This document shows, piece after piece, positions 14,933 to 24,993 of a DNA stretch of 27,321 bases. The notes beneath the pieces were generated by a model. It ran no database searches, was not told the origin of the DNA, and saw nothing but the letters and a program-made list of their open reading frames with translations. This stretch comes from CALEUX01 sp037439945 (GTDB taxonomy: Bacteria; Bacteroidota; Bacteroidia; Bacteroidales; Marinilabiliaceae). The stretch is taken from NCBI GenBank assembly GCA_037439945.1, contig JBBIVA010000042.1:1-27321 (forward strand). Reading direction: 5' to 3'. How positions within the stretch are numbered: position 1 is the first letter of the stretch; the number at the start of each line of letters is the position of its first letter. The translations under genes and the position numbers were made by a program.

Positions 14933-16390
14933 ATGAAAAAGCTAGATCAATATATAAAAGCTTTGGAAATAAAAAGAAGGATTGGGGATTTTAATCATCT
15001 TATTAATGGAATAGCATTTGATTCAAGACTGGCAGGGCCGGGAGTTATTTTTGTGGCCACAAGGGGCACCAGGGTTGATGGGCATAATTATATTGAAATG
15101 GCAATAAAGGCCGGTACGAAGGTTGTGGTATGTGAAAATATTCCTGAAGTCCAATACCCCGGAACTGTTTTTCTCCAGGTTGCTGATTCTGCTGTCGCAT
15201 TAGGACTGCTTGCTGCAGTATATTACGATTTTCCGGTCAAAAAAATCAAAATTATTGGAGTTACAGGGACCAATGGAAAAACAACTGTTGCAACCCTTCT
15301 TTATGAACTTGCACTTAAAATGGGCTATAAGGCAGGCCTTTGTTCAACAGTGGCCATTTATATAAATAAAAACAAATTTGAAGCAACCCATACAACACCT
15401 GATGCCCTTACATTACAAAAGCTGATAAGAGAGATGGTAGATAACGGGTGCGACTATTGCTTTATGGAGGTTAGCTCACATGCGGTTGATCAAAAAAGAA
15501 TAAACGGACTTGATTTTACAGGGGCCATATTTACAAATATTACCCACGATCATTTGGATTATCATAAAACATTTGAAGCCTATCTTAAAGCTAAAAAAAC
15601 TTTTTTTGATGGATTGGGGAAAAACGCATTTGCCCTTGTAAATACTGACGATAAAAATGGGATGGTAATGGTTCAGAATTGCCAGGCCATGAAGAAAACA
15701 TTTTCATTGCGTGAAATGGCTGATTTTAGGGCCAGGATAATTGAAAGTATTTTTGATGGCATGCAGCTTGAAATTAATGGAAAGGAACTATGGACTTCGT
15801 TTATTGGACGTTTTAACGCTGCAAATTTATTGGCCGTTTATGGAGCCGCATCAATGCTTGGATGGGATAATGATTTGATTTTAATTGAGCTGAGTAAATT
15901 AACACCGGTAGATGGAAGGTTTGAAACAATCAGATCGTCAACCGGAGTAACAGCCGTAGTTGATTATGCCCATACCCCCGATGCAATTAAAAATGTGCTT
16001 GAGGCAATTAACCAAATACGTAAGCCCGGGAATCAGTTAATTACCGTAGTTGGTGCAGGCGGTGACAGGGACCCTTTTAAAAGACCACTCATGGCTTCCG
16101 AAGCAGTAAAAGGAAGCAACAGGGTTATACTTACCTCAGATAATCCAAGGAGCGAAGATCCTGATATTATTATTTCTCAAATGATGGATGGGGTTGAGTT
16201 TAAGGAAAAAATTAAAGTGCTTGCAATTACAAATCGCCGTGAAGCAATTCGCACAGCATGTACTTTGGCAAATAAAGGAGATATTATTCTTGTTGCAGGC
16301 AAAGGGCATGAAACATATCAGGAAATAAAAGGAACAAAGCATTATTTTGATGACAGGGAAATTATAAGGGAATTTTTTGATCAACACTAA
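14933..16390 (+). CDS. murE: UDP-N-acetylmuramoyl-L-alanyl-D-glutamate--2,6-diaminopimelate ligase MurE
   Basis: A 485-residue cytoplasmic Mur ligase that adds the third stem-peptide residue. ATP loop GVTGTNGKTT (109-118); carbamylated-lysine region downstream with EAYLKAKKTFFDGL; conserved VDYAHTPDAIKNVL (343-356). The DNPR motif (403-406) is the signature for meso-diaminopimelate as substrate, in contrast to lysine-adding MurE, so the wall should be of the A1gamma type. This fits a Gram-negative Bacteroidetes cell. Full length, 21 nt after ftsI and 11 nt before mraY. Confidence 0.96.
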   Translation: MKKLDQYIKALEIKRRIGDFNHLINGIAFDSRLAGPGVIFVATRGTRVDGHNYIEMAIKAGTKVVVCENIPEVQYPGTVFLQVADSAVALGLLAAVYYDFPVKKIKIIGVTGTNGKTTVATLLYELALKMGYKAGLCSTVAIYINKNKFEATHTTPDALTLQKLIREMVDNGCDYCFMEVSSHAVDQKRINGLDFTGAIFTNITHDHLDYHKTFEAYLKAKKTFFDGLGKNAFALVNTDDKNGMVMVQNCQAMKKTFSLREMADFRARIIESIFDGMQLEINGKELWTSFIGRFNAANLLAVYGAASMLGWDNDLILIELSKLTPVDGRFETIRSSTGVTAVVDYAHTPDAIKNVLEAINQIRKPGNQLITVVGAGGDRDPFKRPLMASEAVKGSNRVILTSDNPRSEDPDIIISQMMDGVEFKEKIKVLAITNRREAIRTACTLANKGDIILVAGKGHETYQEIKGTKHYFDDREIIREFFDQH

Positions 16391-16401
16391 AAATTAGGCA
16401 T

Positions 16402-17625
16402 ATGTTATTCTTTCTGTACGATTATTTACAATCAATAAATTTTCCTGGAGCCGGAATGTTCCAGTATATTTCTTTTCGTTCAGGAATGGCTGTAATAATA
16501 GCCCTGCTGATAGGTACAATTTTCGGGAAAAAGCTTATCAGGTTATTGCAACATCAACAGATAGGGGAAGTTGTGCGTGACCTTGGACTTGAAGGACAAT
16601 ACCAGAAAAAAGGGACCCCTACCATGGGTGGAATAATTATTATTGCATCAATATTAATTCCTGTTTTACTATTCGGACGTTTGAATAATGTTTATATAGT
16701 GTTAATGGTTATAACCACCTTATGGTTAGGATTGATTGGTTTCCTGGATGATTATATTAAAGTTTTCAAAAAGGATAAAAAAGGCCTTGCCGGCAGGTTT
16801 AAAATTATTGGGCAAATAGGTCTTGGATTAATTGTAGGTTTAACTCTTTACTTCAATAATGATGTTGTTGTTCGTCAAAAAACTGTAGCCCACGATCAGC
16901 AAACAGAATTAACTGTAACACCAAATAAGGTTGCCGAAAATGTTAAAGCAACCGTTACTAATGTCCCATTTTACAAGAACAATCAGTTCGATTATAGTTA
17001 TTTGGTTAGTTTCATGGGAGAGAATGCAAAATCATGGGGATGGGTTATTTTTGTTCTGGCAGTAATTTTTATAATAACCGCTGTGTCGAATGGTGCTAAT
17101 ATTACCGATGGGTTGGATGGTTTAGCCACAGGAGTTTCAGCTATAATAGGAATAACTCTTGGTATTTTTGCTTATGTCAGCAGCCACTCAATATATGCTG
17201 ATTATCTCAATATTATGTTTATCCCACATTCCGAAGAACTTGTAGTATTTATGAGTGCTTTTATTGGGGCCTGTATCGGTTTTTTATGGTACAATTCATT
17301 TCCGGCCCAGGTTTTCATGGGCGATACAGGTAGTTTAACTCTGGGAGGTATTATTGCAGTTTTCGCAATTCTTATCAGGATAGAACTCTTAATTCCAATT
17401 TTATGCGGAATTTTCCTGGTTGAAAACCTGTCGGTTATGATTCAGGTTTCATATTTTAAGTACACAAAAAGAAGGTTTGGTGAGGGACGCAGAATATTTA
17501 AAATGGCGCCTTTACACCATCACTACCAGCTTAAGGGTTACACCGAATCGAAAATTGTGACCCGGTTCTGGATTGTGGGAATTATTCTGGCAGTTTTAAC
17601 TATAGTTACGTTAAAAGTAAGGTAA
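16402..17625 (+). CDS. mraY: Phospho-N-acetylmuramoyl-pentapeptide-transferase MraY
   Basis: 407 residues and about ten membrane helices. It transfers phospho-MurNAc-pentapeptide to undecaprenyl phosphate, giving lipid I. Visible catalytic residues: Asp116-Asp117 (FLDDYIKVFKK), NITDGLDG (233-240), GDTGS (307-311), and the histidine motif MAPLHHHYQLKGY (368-380). A polar insertion of about 50-55 residues (about 153-208, QKTVAHDQQTELTVTPNKV) between membrane helices makes it longer than the E. coli enzyme (360); similar insertions are usual in Bacteroidetes MraY and would face the periplasm or a loop. The stop is 2 nt before the murD start. Confidence 0.97.
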   Translation: MLFFLYDYLQSINFPGAGMFQYISFRSGMAVIIALLIGTIFGKKLIRLLQHQQIGEVVRDLGLEGQYQKKGTPTMGGIIIIASILIPVLLFGRLNNVYIVLMVITTLWLGLIGFLDDYIKVFKKDKKGLAGRFKIIGQIGLGLIVGLTLYFNNDVVVRQKTVAHDQQTELTVTPNKVAENVKATVTNVPFYKNNQFDYSYLVSFMGENAKSWGWVIFVLAVIFIITAVSNGANITDGLDGLATGVSAIIGITLGIFAYVSSHSIYADYLNIMFIPHSEELVVFMSAFIGACIGFLWYNSFPAQVFMGDTGSLTLGGIIAVFAILIRIELLIPILCGIFLVENLSVMIQVSYFKYTKRRFGEGRRIFKMAPLHHHYQLKGYTESKIVTRFWIVGIILAVLTIVTLKVR

Positions 17626-17627
17626 TA

Positions 17628-18983
17628 ATGGGAAACGGAATTGTTATTCTTGGAGCGGGTGAAAGTGGCGTAGGGGCAGCACTTTTGGCAAAATCCAAAG
17701 GGCTTGATGTTTTTGTTTCGGATTTGGGAAAGATACAGGATGTATTTAAAAATGAACTGCTGGAAAACGGTATATGTTTCGAAGAGGGCGGGCATTCTCA
17801 GGATCGGGTTCTTAAAGCATCGGAAGTTATTAAAAGCCCTGGAATACCTGACAAATCTGCCTTAATAATTGAGTTGCACAAAAAAGGAATACCGGTAATT
17901 TCTGAAATTGAATTTGCCGGCCGGTATTCAAAAGCGTTTATGATAGGAATAACAGGTAGTAATGGTAAAACAACAACAGCCTTATGGTGTTACCATATAC
18001 TCAAACAGGCCGGATTTGATGTTGCACTTGCCGGCAATGTCGGTACCAGCCTTGCCCGAACAATAATAAACAGGGATCCTGCTGTGGTTGTACTTGAATT
18101 AAGCAGCTTTCAGCTCGATGGAATGAACAAATTCCGGTGTAATGTTGGGGTTTTAACAAACATTACACCTGATCATTTGGACAGATACAATTATATATTT
18201 CAAAATTATATAAATGCTAAATTCAGAATTACTCAAAATCAGGTAAAGGATGATATTTTCATTTTTGGGAAGGATGATCCTGTTATAAATGAGAATTTAT
18301 TACATTTTAATATACAATCCGGGCAGGAAACATTTTCAGTTAAAAAAAAGGCAACAGCCTATATTGATGCTGATAACCTAGTTATAGAGTATAAAAACCG
18401 GATTGTTAAAATCCCGGTTAAAGATATTTCTTTATCGGGAAAACATAATCTTTATAATGGGATGGCGGCATCTATTGCTTCAATTGCTGCCGGAGCAAAT
18501 GAAAATGATATTATAAGTGGGCTCAGCAACTTTGAAGGAGTTGAACACAGGCTTGAGAATGCCGGAACCCATAACGGGGTTAAATTCATTAATGATTCAA
18601 AAGCAACTAATGTTAATTCAACCTGGTATGCACTCGATAGTATGAATCAACCGGTTATATGGATTGCGGGGGGGGTTGACAAGGGTAATGACTATAGTGA
18701 ACTGTTCAGGTTGGTTTCAGATAAAGTAAAGGCTTTAATTTGTCTTGGCCTTGATAACCGCAAGTTAATAAGTGATTTTTCAGGTAAAGTACCAACCATT
18801 ATTGAGTCATCAAGCATGGAGGATACAATAATACAAGCCTTAAAAATTGCCCATCCGGGTGATGTTATATTACTATCGCCGGCATGTGCCAGTTTTGATT
18901 TGTTTAATAACTATGAACACAGAGGCAGGCTTTTTAAAAGCTGTGTTGCCAATTTGAAAAATAATCCGGAAATCAAATTGTAA
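17628..18983 (+). CDS. murD: UDP-N-acetylmuramoylalanine--D-glutamate ligase MurD
   Basis: A 451-residue cytoplasmic Mur ligase adding D-glutamate to UDP-MurNAc-L-Ala. N-terminal Rossmann-type domain ILGAGESGVGAALLA (7-21); SPGIP (70-74); ATP loop GITGSNGKTTTALW (107-120); LELSSFQLD and NITPDHLDRY of the central domain; C-terminal domain with HRLENAGTHNGVKFINDSKATN (substrate D-Glu binding) and ILLSPACASFDLF. All family hallmarks are present and length matches (about 440-450). The start is set by the 2-nt junction with mraY, suggesting translational coupling. Confidence 0.96.
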   Translation: MGNGIVILGAGESGVGAALLAKSKGLDVFVSDLGKIQDVFKNELLENGICFEEGGHSQDRVLKASEVIKSPGIPDKSALIIELHKKGIPVISEIEFAGRYSKAFMIGITGSNGKTTTALWCYHILKQAGFDVALAGNVGTSLARTIINRDPAVVVLELSSFQLDGMNKFRCNVGVLTNITPDHLDRYNYIFQNYINAKFRITQNQVKDDIFIFGKDDPVINENLLHFNIQSGQETFSVKKKATAYIDADNLVIEYKNRIVKIPVKDISLSGKHNLYNGMAASIASIAAGANENDIISGLSNFEGVEHRLENAGTHNGVKFINDSKATNVNSTWYALDSMNQPVIWIAGGVDKGNDYSELFRLVSDKVKALICLGLDNRKLISDFSGKVPTIIESSSMEDTIIQALKIAHPGDVILLSPACASFDLFNNYEHRGRLFKSCVANLKNNPEIKL

Positions 18984-18994
18984 TAAAACTATAG

Positions 18995-20182
18995 ATGGGA
19001 AATTTGATTCAAAAATATGCCAAGGGCGATCCAATAATTTGGGGTATAATTGTTATATTATCAATTGTTTCATTACTTGCTGTTTACAGTGCCACCGGAA
19101 CTTTGGCCTACAAATACCAGGGGGGCAATACCTCCTATTATATGTTTAAGCAATTGATTTCAATTTGTGTAGGATACGGAATAATCCTTTATGTTCTTAA
19201 TCTGCCCTACCGATATTTTTCAAAGTATGCTATAATTGCCCTGTATGCTTCAATTCTATTATTGGTTATAACTCTTTTAGCAGGGGTAAACCTAAATATG
19301 GCGTCAAGGTGGCTTACAGTACCTTTATTGGGTGTTACATTTCAGCCATCTGAAATGGGAAAGCTGGCCCTGATAATATACGTAGCAAAGGTTTTGGCCC
19401 AAAATCAAAAAGATGGAAAACCTACATCTGAAGCTTTTCAACCCATTATAATTCACTCGTTTATTGTTGTAGCCCTTATCTTTCGTGAGAATCTTTCAAC
19501 CGCATTGTTGCTAATGAGTGTGGTAATAGCCATGTTGTATATTGGTCGTGTACCATTTAAATATATTGCCGGTACAGGCGGAATTGTTGTAGCCCTAATG
19601 GTTGGGGTACTTTTTTTAGCCACCAAGGTTGATTTTTTGCCAAGGGCAAAAACTTGGGCTAACCGAATGGAAAAGTATTATGCACCAAAGGAGGAAGATA
19701 AAACATCAAATTATCAGGCCGATCAGGCTAAAATAGCAATAGCATCGGGAGGTTTTTTTGGTAAAGGCCCCGGAAACAGTGTTCAACGAAACTTTTTACC
19801 ACATCCTTACAGCGATTTTATTTTCGCCATAATAGCCGAAGAGTTTGGATTGATTGGGGCAATGGTTGTTTTGTTGAGTTATTTGTTTTTATTGGGAAGG
19901 GTAGGAGTACTGGTAAGGGCAAGCAATCGCACTTTTCCTGCTTTTCTCGCATTAGGTTTGGGATTAATGGTAGTATCGCAGGCATTTGTTAATATGGGGG
20001 TGGCAGTTGGTATTTTTCCTGTTACAGGTCAGCCATTGCCAATGATAAGTATGGGAACTACATCAGTCCTTTTTACCTGCGTGGCTTTTGGTGCTATATT
20101 AAGTGTTAGTCGCCATAATATGGAGGACAAAGAGAATGAAAAATCCAATCACCGGGGAGTGGATACTGATACCCTTGATTAA
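18995..20182 (+). CDS. ftsW: SEDS peptidoglycan glycosyltransferase FtsW
   Basis: 395 residues with about ten membrane helices; it polymerises lipid II into septal glycan with FtsI. SEDS hallmarks: ASRWLTVPLLGVTFQPSEMGKLALI (103-127), the long periplasmic loop carrying GKGPGNSVQRNFLPHPYSDF with Asp274 in SDFIFAIIAEE as the likely catalytic residue, and FPVTGQPLPMISMGTTS. It is FtsW rather than RodA because of its place between murD and murG. A hydrophilic C-terminal tail (about 372-395) is cytoplasmic. It follows murD by 11 nt. Confidence 0.95.
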   Translation: MGNLIQKYAKGDPIIWGIIVILSIVSLLAVYSATGTLAYKYQGGNTSYYMFKQLISICVGYGIILYVLNLPYRYFSKYAIIALYASILLLVITLLAGVNLNMASRWLTVPLLGVTFQPSEMGKLALIIYVAKVLAQNQKDGKPTSEAFQPIIIHSFIVVALIFRENLSTALLLMSVVIAMLYIGRVPFKYIAGTGGIVVALMVGVLFLATKVDFLPRAKTWANRMEKYYAPKEEDKTSNYQADQAKIAIASGGFFGKGPGNSVQRNFLPHPYSDFIFAIIAEEFGLIGAMVVLLSYLFLLGRVGVLVRASNRTFPAFLALGLGLMVVSQAFVNMGVAVGIFPVTGQPLPMISMGTTSVLFTCVAFGAILSVSRHNMEDKENEKSNHRGVDTDTLD

Positions 20183-20219
20183 TTTGATTACGGTTTGTTT
20201 AAAATATAAACTATAAAAA

Positions 20220-21326
20220 GTGATAAAAACTATAAAGGTAATAATAAGTGGAGGAGGAACTGGCGGTCATATCTTTCCTGCTATAGCAATTGCCGATGCA
20301 CTCACCCGTTTATACCCTCAGGTTGATATACTTTTTGTTGGCGCTAAGGGTAAAATGGAAATGGAAAAAGTGCCTGATGCAGGTTATAGGATTATTGGTT
20401 TGCCGGTAGCAGGTTTTCAAAGGAGGTTAACACTTAAAAATGTCACCTTCTTCTTTAAACTTGCCTCGAGCATATTTAAAGCCCGAAGCATAATAAGAGG
20501 GTTTAAACCAGATGTTGTGGTTGGAGTAGGTGGGTATGCCAGTGGTCCGGTATTAAGGGCTGCCTCTTCTAAAAAAATTCCAACCCTTATCCAGGAACAA
20601 AACAGTTTTCCGGGGATAACAAATAGGATTCTGGCTAAAAAAGCTTTAGTTATTTGTGTTGCATATAGTGGAATGGAACGGTTTTTTGATGCATCAAAAA
20701 TTGTTATCACCGGAAACCCTGTAAGGCAAAACCTGACCGTTAATACAGGCAGTATTGAAGCTTATAATTATTTTGGATTGAACCCGGAACTGAAAACTAT
20801 TCTGGTAATTGGCGGTAGTTTAGGGGCCCGCAGTATTAACAATGGAATTCTTAATCAGGTTAGGAATATTAAAGAAAGCAATACACAGGTTATTTGGCAG
20901 ACAGGGAAAATATATTTTGATGAAATTGAAAAATCAACCAGGGAACTTGGCTTAAGCAATTTGGTGGTCGTTCCATTTATAAAAAGAATGGATTTGGCCT
21001 ATAGCGTTGCCGATGTTGTTGTTTCAAGGGCGGGTGCAGGAACTATTAGTGAGCTGGCTTTATTGAAAAAAGCGGTTATTTTAGTTCCGTCGCCTAATGT
21101 TTCTGAAGATCATCAAACAAGGAATGCAATGGCTCTTGTGGTAAAAAATGCCGCAATAATGGTGAAGGATTCTGACAGTTCACAAAAACTTCTTTCTGAA
21201 GCGTTAAAACTTATTAATAATAATGAAAAAATTGCTGAGCTTGAAAAAAATATTAAAGAGTTTGCTATTGAAAAATCAGACGAAATAATTGCAAAAAATG
21301 TTATAAAGCTGGCAAATGCTGATTAA
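20220..21326 (+). CDS. murG: UDP-GlcNAc:lipid I N-acetylglucosaminyltransferase MurG
   Basis: A 368-residue GT-B (GT28) enzyme peripheral to the inner membrane that converts lipid I to lipid II. N-terminal GGGTGGHIFPA (11-21), the KPDVVVGVGGYASGPVL segment, the linker VIGGSLGARSIN, and the UDP-GlcNAc site SRAGAGTISELALLKKAVILVPSP. The start is GTG at 20220: no ATG exists before the glycine loop and the encoded MIKTIKVIISGGGTGG matches the family N terminus. 37 nt after ftsW and 17 nt before murC. Confidence 0.96.
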   Translation: MIKTIKVIISGGGTGGHIFPAIAIADALTRLYPQVDILFVGAKGKMEMEKVPDAGYRIIGLPVAGFQRRLTLKNVTFFFKLASSIFKARSIIRGFKPDVVVGVGGYASGPVLRAASSKKIPTLIQEQNSFPGITNRILAKKALVICVAYSGMERFFDASKIVITGNPVRQNLTVNTGSIEAYNYFGLNPELKTILVIGGSLGARSINNGILNQVRNIKESNTQVIWQTGKIYFDEIEKSTRELGLSNLVVVPFIKRMDLAYSVADVVVSRAGAGTISELALLKKAVILVPSPNVSEDHQTRNAMALVVKNAAIMVKDSDSSQKLLSEALKLINNNEKIAELEKNIKEFAIEKSDEIIAKNVIKLANAD

Positions 21327-21343
21327 TTTATATTTTAGGGTTT

Positions 21344-22735
21344 ATGAACGGATTTGAAAAAATAAAACAGGTTTTCTTTGTGGGTATAGGTGGCATTGGA
21401 ATGAGCGCTTTGGCGCGTTATTTTCATTTAAAAGGAATGAAAGTGGCCGGGTATGACCGTACCCCATCGGTAATAACCGATTCGTTGCAAACCGAAGGTG
21501 TTGACGTTATTTTTTCAGACGAATTAAAACTGTTGCAACCTGATTATAAGGATGCTGGGTCAACTCTTGTTGTTTATACCCCTGCAGTTGAAGCATCACA
21601 TAAGCAATTAACCTATTTTAGAAATAATAATTACCAGGTTTATAAACGTTCTCAGGTTTTGGGTATGATAACATCAGGCTCCAAAGCTGTATGCGTGGCA
21701 GGAACTCATGGTAAAACAACAATTTCTACTATGGCAACTCATTTGTTTACACAAAGTAAGGTAGGGTGTACTGCCTTTTTGGGTGGAATATCAAAAAATT
21801 ATAATACCAATTTTCTTTGGAACAGCAGTTCCAGGTGGGTTGTTCTTGAGGCTGATGAATTTGACAGATCTTTTTTAACCCTAAACCCACATTCCGCATT
21901 AATTTCATCCGTTGATGCCGACCACCTTGATATATACGGTAACCGTGAATCATTGCTTGAAGCATTTAACGCATTTGCAGGTAAAATTATAAGCAATGGA
22001 ATTTTAGTTGTTAAAAATGGATTACCGGTTAAATGGGAATTGAAAGGGAACATTAAGGTGTACACTTATTCACTAACCGAAAAATCAGATTTTTACGCAG
22101 TTAATATAGAAGTTTTTAACAACAAATGTATATTTGACCTTGTAACACCATTTGGAACTTTTATTAACTTTGAAACAGGTATTCCAGGGTTGTTGAACGT
22201 AGAAAATGCAATTGGTGCATGTGCACTTGCACTGTTAAACGGCGTTAATGAAGAAGAAATAAGAAAAGCCTTACCACTTTTTTCAGGAATATCACGACGT
22301 TTTGATGTTCATTTAAACACCCCAGGGTTGGTTTATATTGATGATTACGCCCACCATCCTGAAGAAATAAAAGCAACCATAAAAAGTATAAGGGCCATAT
22401 ATCCAAAACATAAATTAACAGGTATTTTTCAGCCCCATTTATACTCAAGAACACGCGATTTTGCAAATGAATTTGCTTCATCACTTAGTGAACTGGATGA
22501 GTTATTGTTGATGGATATTTATCCGGCAAGGGAATTGCCTATTGAAGGTATTAGCTCTCAAATTATTTTAAACAAAGTTAAGAATATTCCGGCCAGAATA
22601 ATAACTGTTGATGAATTGACGGAAATGTTGTCTGGCCATCAGCCTCAGGTTGTGGTAACAATGGGGGCCGGTGATATTGACAGGGAAGTTGAAAAAGTTA
22701 AGGAAAAGCTGATTTCATTCCTCAATAAAAAATAG
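21344..22735 (+). CDS. murC: UDP-N-acetylmuramate--L-alanine ligase MurC
   Basis: A 463-residue Mur ligase adding the first stem-peptide residue. N-terminal FFVGIGGIGMSALARYFH (11-28) binds UDP-MurNAc; ATP loop VAGTHGKTTISTM (118-130); LEADEFDRSFL with the family acidic residue; DDYAHHPEEIKATI; and FQPHLYSRTRDF in the C-terminal domain. It is not the related Mpl, because it lies within dcw between murG and ftsQ and has the classical MurC motifs. murB, which usually supplies its substrate and sits here in proteobacteria, is absent. A 107-nt gap to ftsQ is one of the largest in the cluster. Confidence 0.96.
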   Translation: MNGFEKIKQVFFVGIGGIGMSALARYFHLKGMKVAGYDRTPSVITDSLQTEGVDVIFSDELKLLQPDYKDAGSTLVVYTPAVEASHKQLTYFRNNNYQVYKRSQVLGMITSGSKAVCVAGTHGKTTISTMATHLFTQSKVGCTAFLGGISKNYNTNFLWNSSSRWVVLEADEFDRSFLTLNPHSALISSVDADHLDIYGNRESLLEAFNAFAGKIISNGILVVKNGLPVKWELKGNIKVYTYSLTEKSDFYAVNIEVFNNKCIFDLVTPFGTFINFETGIPGLLNVENAIGACALALLNGVNEEEIRKALPLFSGISRRFDVHLNTPGLVYIDDYAHHPEEIKATIKSIRAIYPKHKLTGIFQPHLYSRTRDFANEFASSLSELDELLLMDIYPARELPIEGISSQIILNKVKNIPARIITVDELTEMLSGHQPQVVVTMGAGDIDREVEKVKEKLISFLNKK

Positions 22736-22842
22736 CTGTTCAAAAAAGGATTGAATGTGTTGATAAATAATACAATTGAATATTAACACAAAACCAATTA
22801 AAAAGTTATATTTAAAGTGGAAAGTTTGGGTAGTTTAGAGCC

Positions 22843-23571
22843 ATGAAAAAGAGATCCAAGATATTGATATGGACGCTGTTAATTTTGTACTTTCCAACAA
22901 TAATGGCCTTCGTTTCCATAAAAAACAGCACATTGATTTGTTCAAATGTTGTTGTAAACGTAACAGACAGTGTTAAAGCCCAGTTTGTGAACGGCAGGGA
23001 AATAAGGAACATTATTATTAAGAGGTTTCCTAATGTTATTGGAACGCTGATAAAGGATATTGATTACGAAGCCATTGAAACATCAATTGAAAAGCATCCG
23101 GCTGTAAAAACCTGCCAGGTTTTTAACAATGCATTTGGTGAATTGAATGTGAAAATTGTACAACATGCGCCAATAATAAGAGTATTTAGTGGTAATAAAT
23201 CTTATTATCTGGATGACAATGGTACTATTATTCCTGTTTCAGGTAGATTTAGCGCTAAGGTACTTGTTGTAAACGGTAACATACCAAATAATAAGGATGA
23301 TTTGTTAAAAGTTGCCCGTTTTATTGTTGACAATTCCTTTTGGAATGCTCAAATGGAGCAAATATATATAAGGAGAAATGATGATTATATATTGGTTCCC
23401 AGAGTTGGTGACCATCTGATACTTTTAGGAAGTTCAGAGAGACTGGAAGAGAAGTTTAATAACCTGATGTTGCTTTACAGGGAGTTAAATCCAAAAGAAT
23501 GGAATAAATACAGGGCTATTAATCTTAAATTTAAAGGCCAGGTAATTTGTTCAGCAAACAGAAATTTTTAA
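22843..23571 (+). CDS. ftsQ: Cell division protein FtsQ
   Basis: 242 residues: a short positive cytoplasmic tail (MKKRSK), one transmembrane helix (about 7-25), then a periplasmic region. Residues about 37-105 resemble a POTRA domain (VNGREIRNIIIKRFPNVIG ... IEKHPAVKTCQVFNNAFGELNVKIVQ), followed by the beta-rich FtsQ/DivIB domain (YYLDDNGTIIPVSGRFSAKVLVVNG). Assignment rests on this topology, the 'HPAVKTCQV' and 'YYLDDNGTIIP' patterns typical of FtsQ, and its place between murC and ftsA. It bridges FtsL with the early divisome. Bacteroidetes FtsQ is divergent, so direct similarity is low. Confidence 0.88.
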   Translation: MKKRSKILIWTLLILYFPTIMAFVSIKNSTLICSNVVVNVTDSVKAQFVNGREIRNIIIKRFPNVIGTLIKDIDYEAIETSIEKHPAVKTCQVFNNAFGELNVKIVQHAPIIRVFSGNKSYYLDDNGTIIPVSGRFSAKVLVVNGNIPNNKDDLLKVARFIVDNSFWNAQMEQIYIRRNDDYILVPRVGDHLILLGSSERLEEKFNNLMLLYRELNPKEWNKYRAINLKFKGQVICSANRNF

Positions 23572-23600
23572 AATAATAAAAAAGAAATAGAATAAACAAA

Positions 23601-24959
23601 ATGATCCAGGAGTCCAAACTTATTGCTGCTATTGATATTGGGACCACAAAAGTGGTAGCTGTTGTTGGGCGTAAATATGCAAACGGGCGTATTGAAGTGC
23701 TGGGGGTTGAAAAGGCTTTATCCACAGGTGTTAAACGTGGAGTTATTTTAAATATAGAAGAAACTGTTGTTGCAATTCGTCAGGCCGTAGGCGGACTGGA
23801 AAACAGGTTGAATATTAAAATGCCTGATGTATATGTTGGCATGGCAGGTTATTCAATGAAAAGCATAACTAACCGCTGCTACAAATTTATTAACCCCAAT
23901 GAAGAAATATCTTCTTTTGACCTGGATCAATTACTTCGTGATAGTCACCGAATACCTTTAGATGCAACTGAAAAGGTTATTCATGTTATTCCGCAGGATT
24001 ATAGTGTTGACCATGAAATGGGTGAGAAAAACCCCATTGGCATGTCAGGGCATCGGCTTGAAGGTAATTTTCATGTTGTTATTGGGCGTATGGCTTCAAT
24101 AAAAAATATTGAAAAATGTATACACAGGGCAGGGTTAACATTAGCCGGAATTATACTGGAGTCATTGGCTTCTGCACACGCTGTTCTTACCGAAGAAGAG
24201 CTTGAAGCAGGAGTTGTTATGGTAGATATAGGGGGAGGTACAACTGATCTGGCATTATTCTATGATGGGATAATCAGGCACACAGCCGTAATTCCTTTCG
24301 GAGGGAATGTTGTTACAAACGATATAAAGGAAGGGTGTTCAGTTCTATTTAAACAGGCCGAAGCACTAAAAGTACAATTTGGTTCTGCTATGGGCAATAT
24401 GGCCAGGGAAGATATGGTAGTTGCCATTCCCGGGATACAAGGATGGGAGCCCAAGGAAATCTCATTCCGAAACCTTGCTTGTATTATACAGGCACGTATG
24501 GAAGAAATAATTGATTATGTGGCCCATCATATAAATACATCAGGATTTTACGACAAACTTGGAGCCGGAATTGTAGTTACCGGTGGGGGGGCGTTGTTGA
24601 AAAATATTGCCCCATTATTTAAACTAAAAACAGGGCTCGATGTTAGAATGGGCCAGCCCGATAATTACCTGCAAAATGATGAATTGATAACGGCAACTGA
24701 AATGCCGCATTTTGCAACCGCTGTTGGGTTATTGGTAAGTGCAGGGATTTATGCAACCCCCAGGGTTTTGGAACAAAAATTATTTGATGGCGATGAAGGG
24801 GGGATAATAGTAAAAGATGAACCCACAACCAGAAATACCAGGACACAAACTCGAAAATCAAAAGCAATCAAGGAAAGCGGATATATTACGGGTGATCTTT
24901 TTGGAAACTTAAAGAAAAGTATTGCAGGGATTTTCGACGAAAAAGATATGGAAATGTGA
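23601..24959 (+). CDS. ftsA: Cell division protein FtsA
   Basis: 452 residues of the actin/ASKHA fold, tethering FtsZ filaments to the inner membrane. Phosphate-1 motif AAIDIGTTKVVAVVG (9-23); SHS2 subdomain 1C (about 85-165); phosphate-2 VVMVDIGGGTTDLALF (205-220); adenosine motif GIVVTGGGALLKNI (323-336). The C terminus ends with LFGNLKKSIAGIF (433-445), an amphipathic stretch of the kind that binds the membrane in FtsA, set after a disordered basic/polar linker of about 40 residues (TTRNTRTQTRKSKAIKESG). 29 nt after ftsQ and 34 nt before ftsZ. Confidence 0.96.
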   Translation: MIQESKLIAAIDIGTTKVVAVVGRKYANGRIEVLGVEKALSTGVKRGVILNIEETVVAIRQAVGGLENRLNIKMPDVYVGMAGYSMKSITNRCYKFINPNEEISSFDLDQLLRDSHRIPLDATEKVIHVIPQDYSVDHEMGEKNPIGMSGHRLEGNFHVVIGRMASIKNIEKCIHRAGLTLAGIILESLASAHAVLTEEELEAGVVMVDIGGGTTDLALFYDGIIRHTAVIPFGGNVVTNDIKEGCSVLFKQAEALKVQFGSAMGNMAREDMVVAIPGIQGWEPKEISFRNLACIIQARMEEIIDYVAHHINTSGFYDKLGAGIVVTGGGALLKNIAPLFKLKTGLDVRMGQPDNYLQNDELITATEMPHFATAVGLLVSAGIYATPRVLEQKLFDGDEGGIIVKDEPTTRNTRTQTRKSKAIKESGYITGDLFGNLKKSIAGIFDEKDMEM

Positions 24960-24993
24960 TTTGATTATGCAGATCTTTTAAGTTGGTGAAGTT

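Noticed and set aside
22814..22820. AAAGTGG upstream of ftsQ, resembling one MraZ repeat
   Set aside because: It is a single copy without in-register neighbours; MraZ operators need several repeats.
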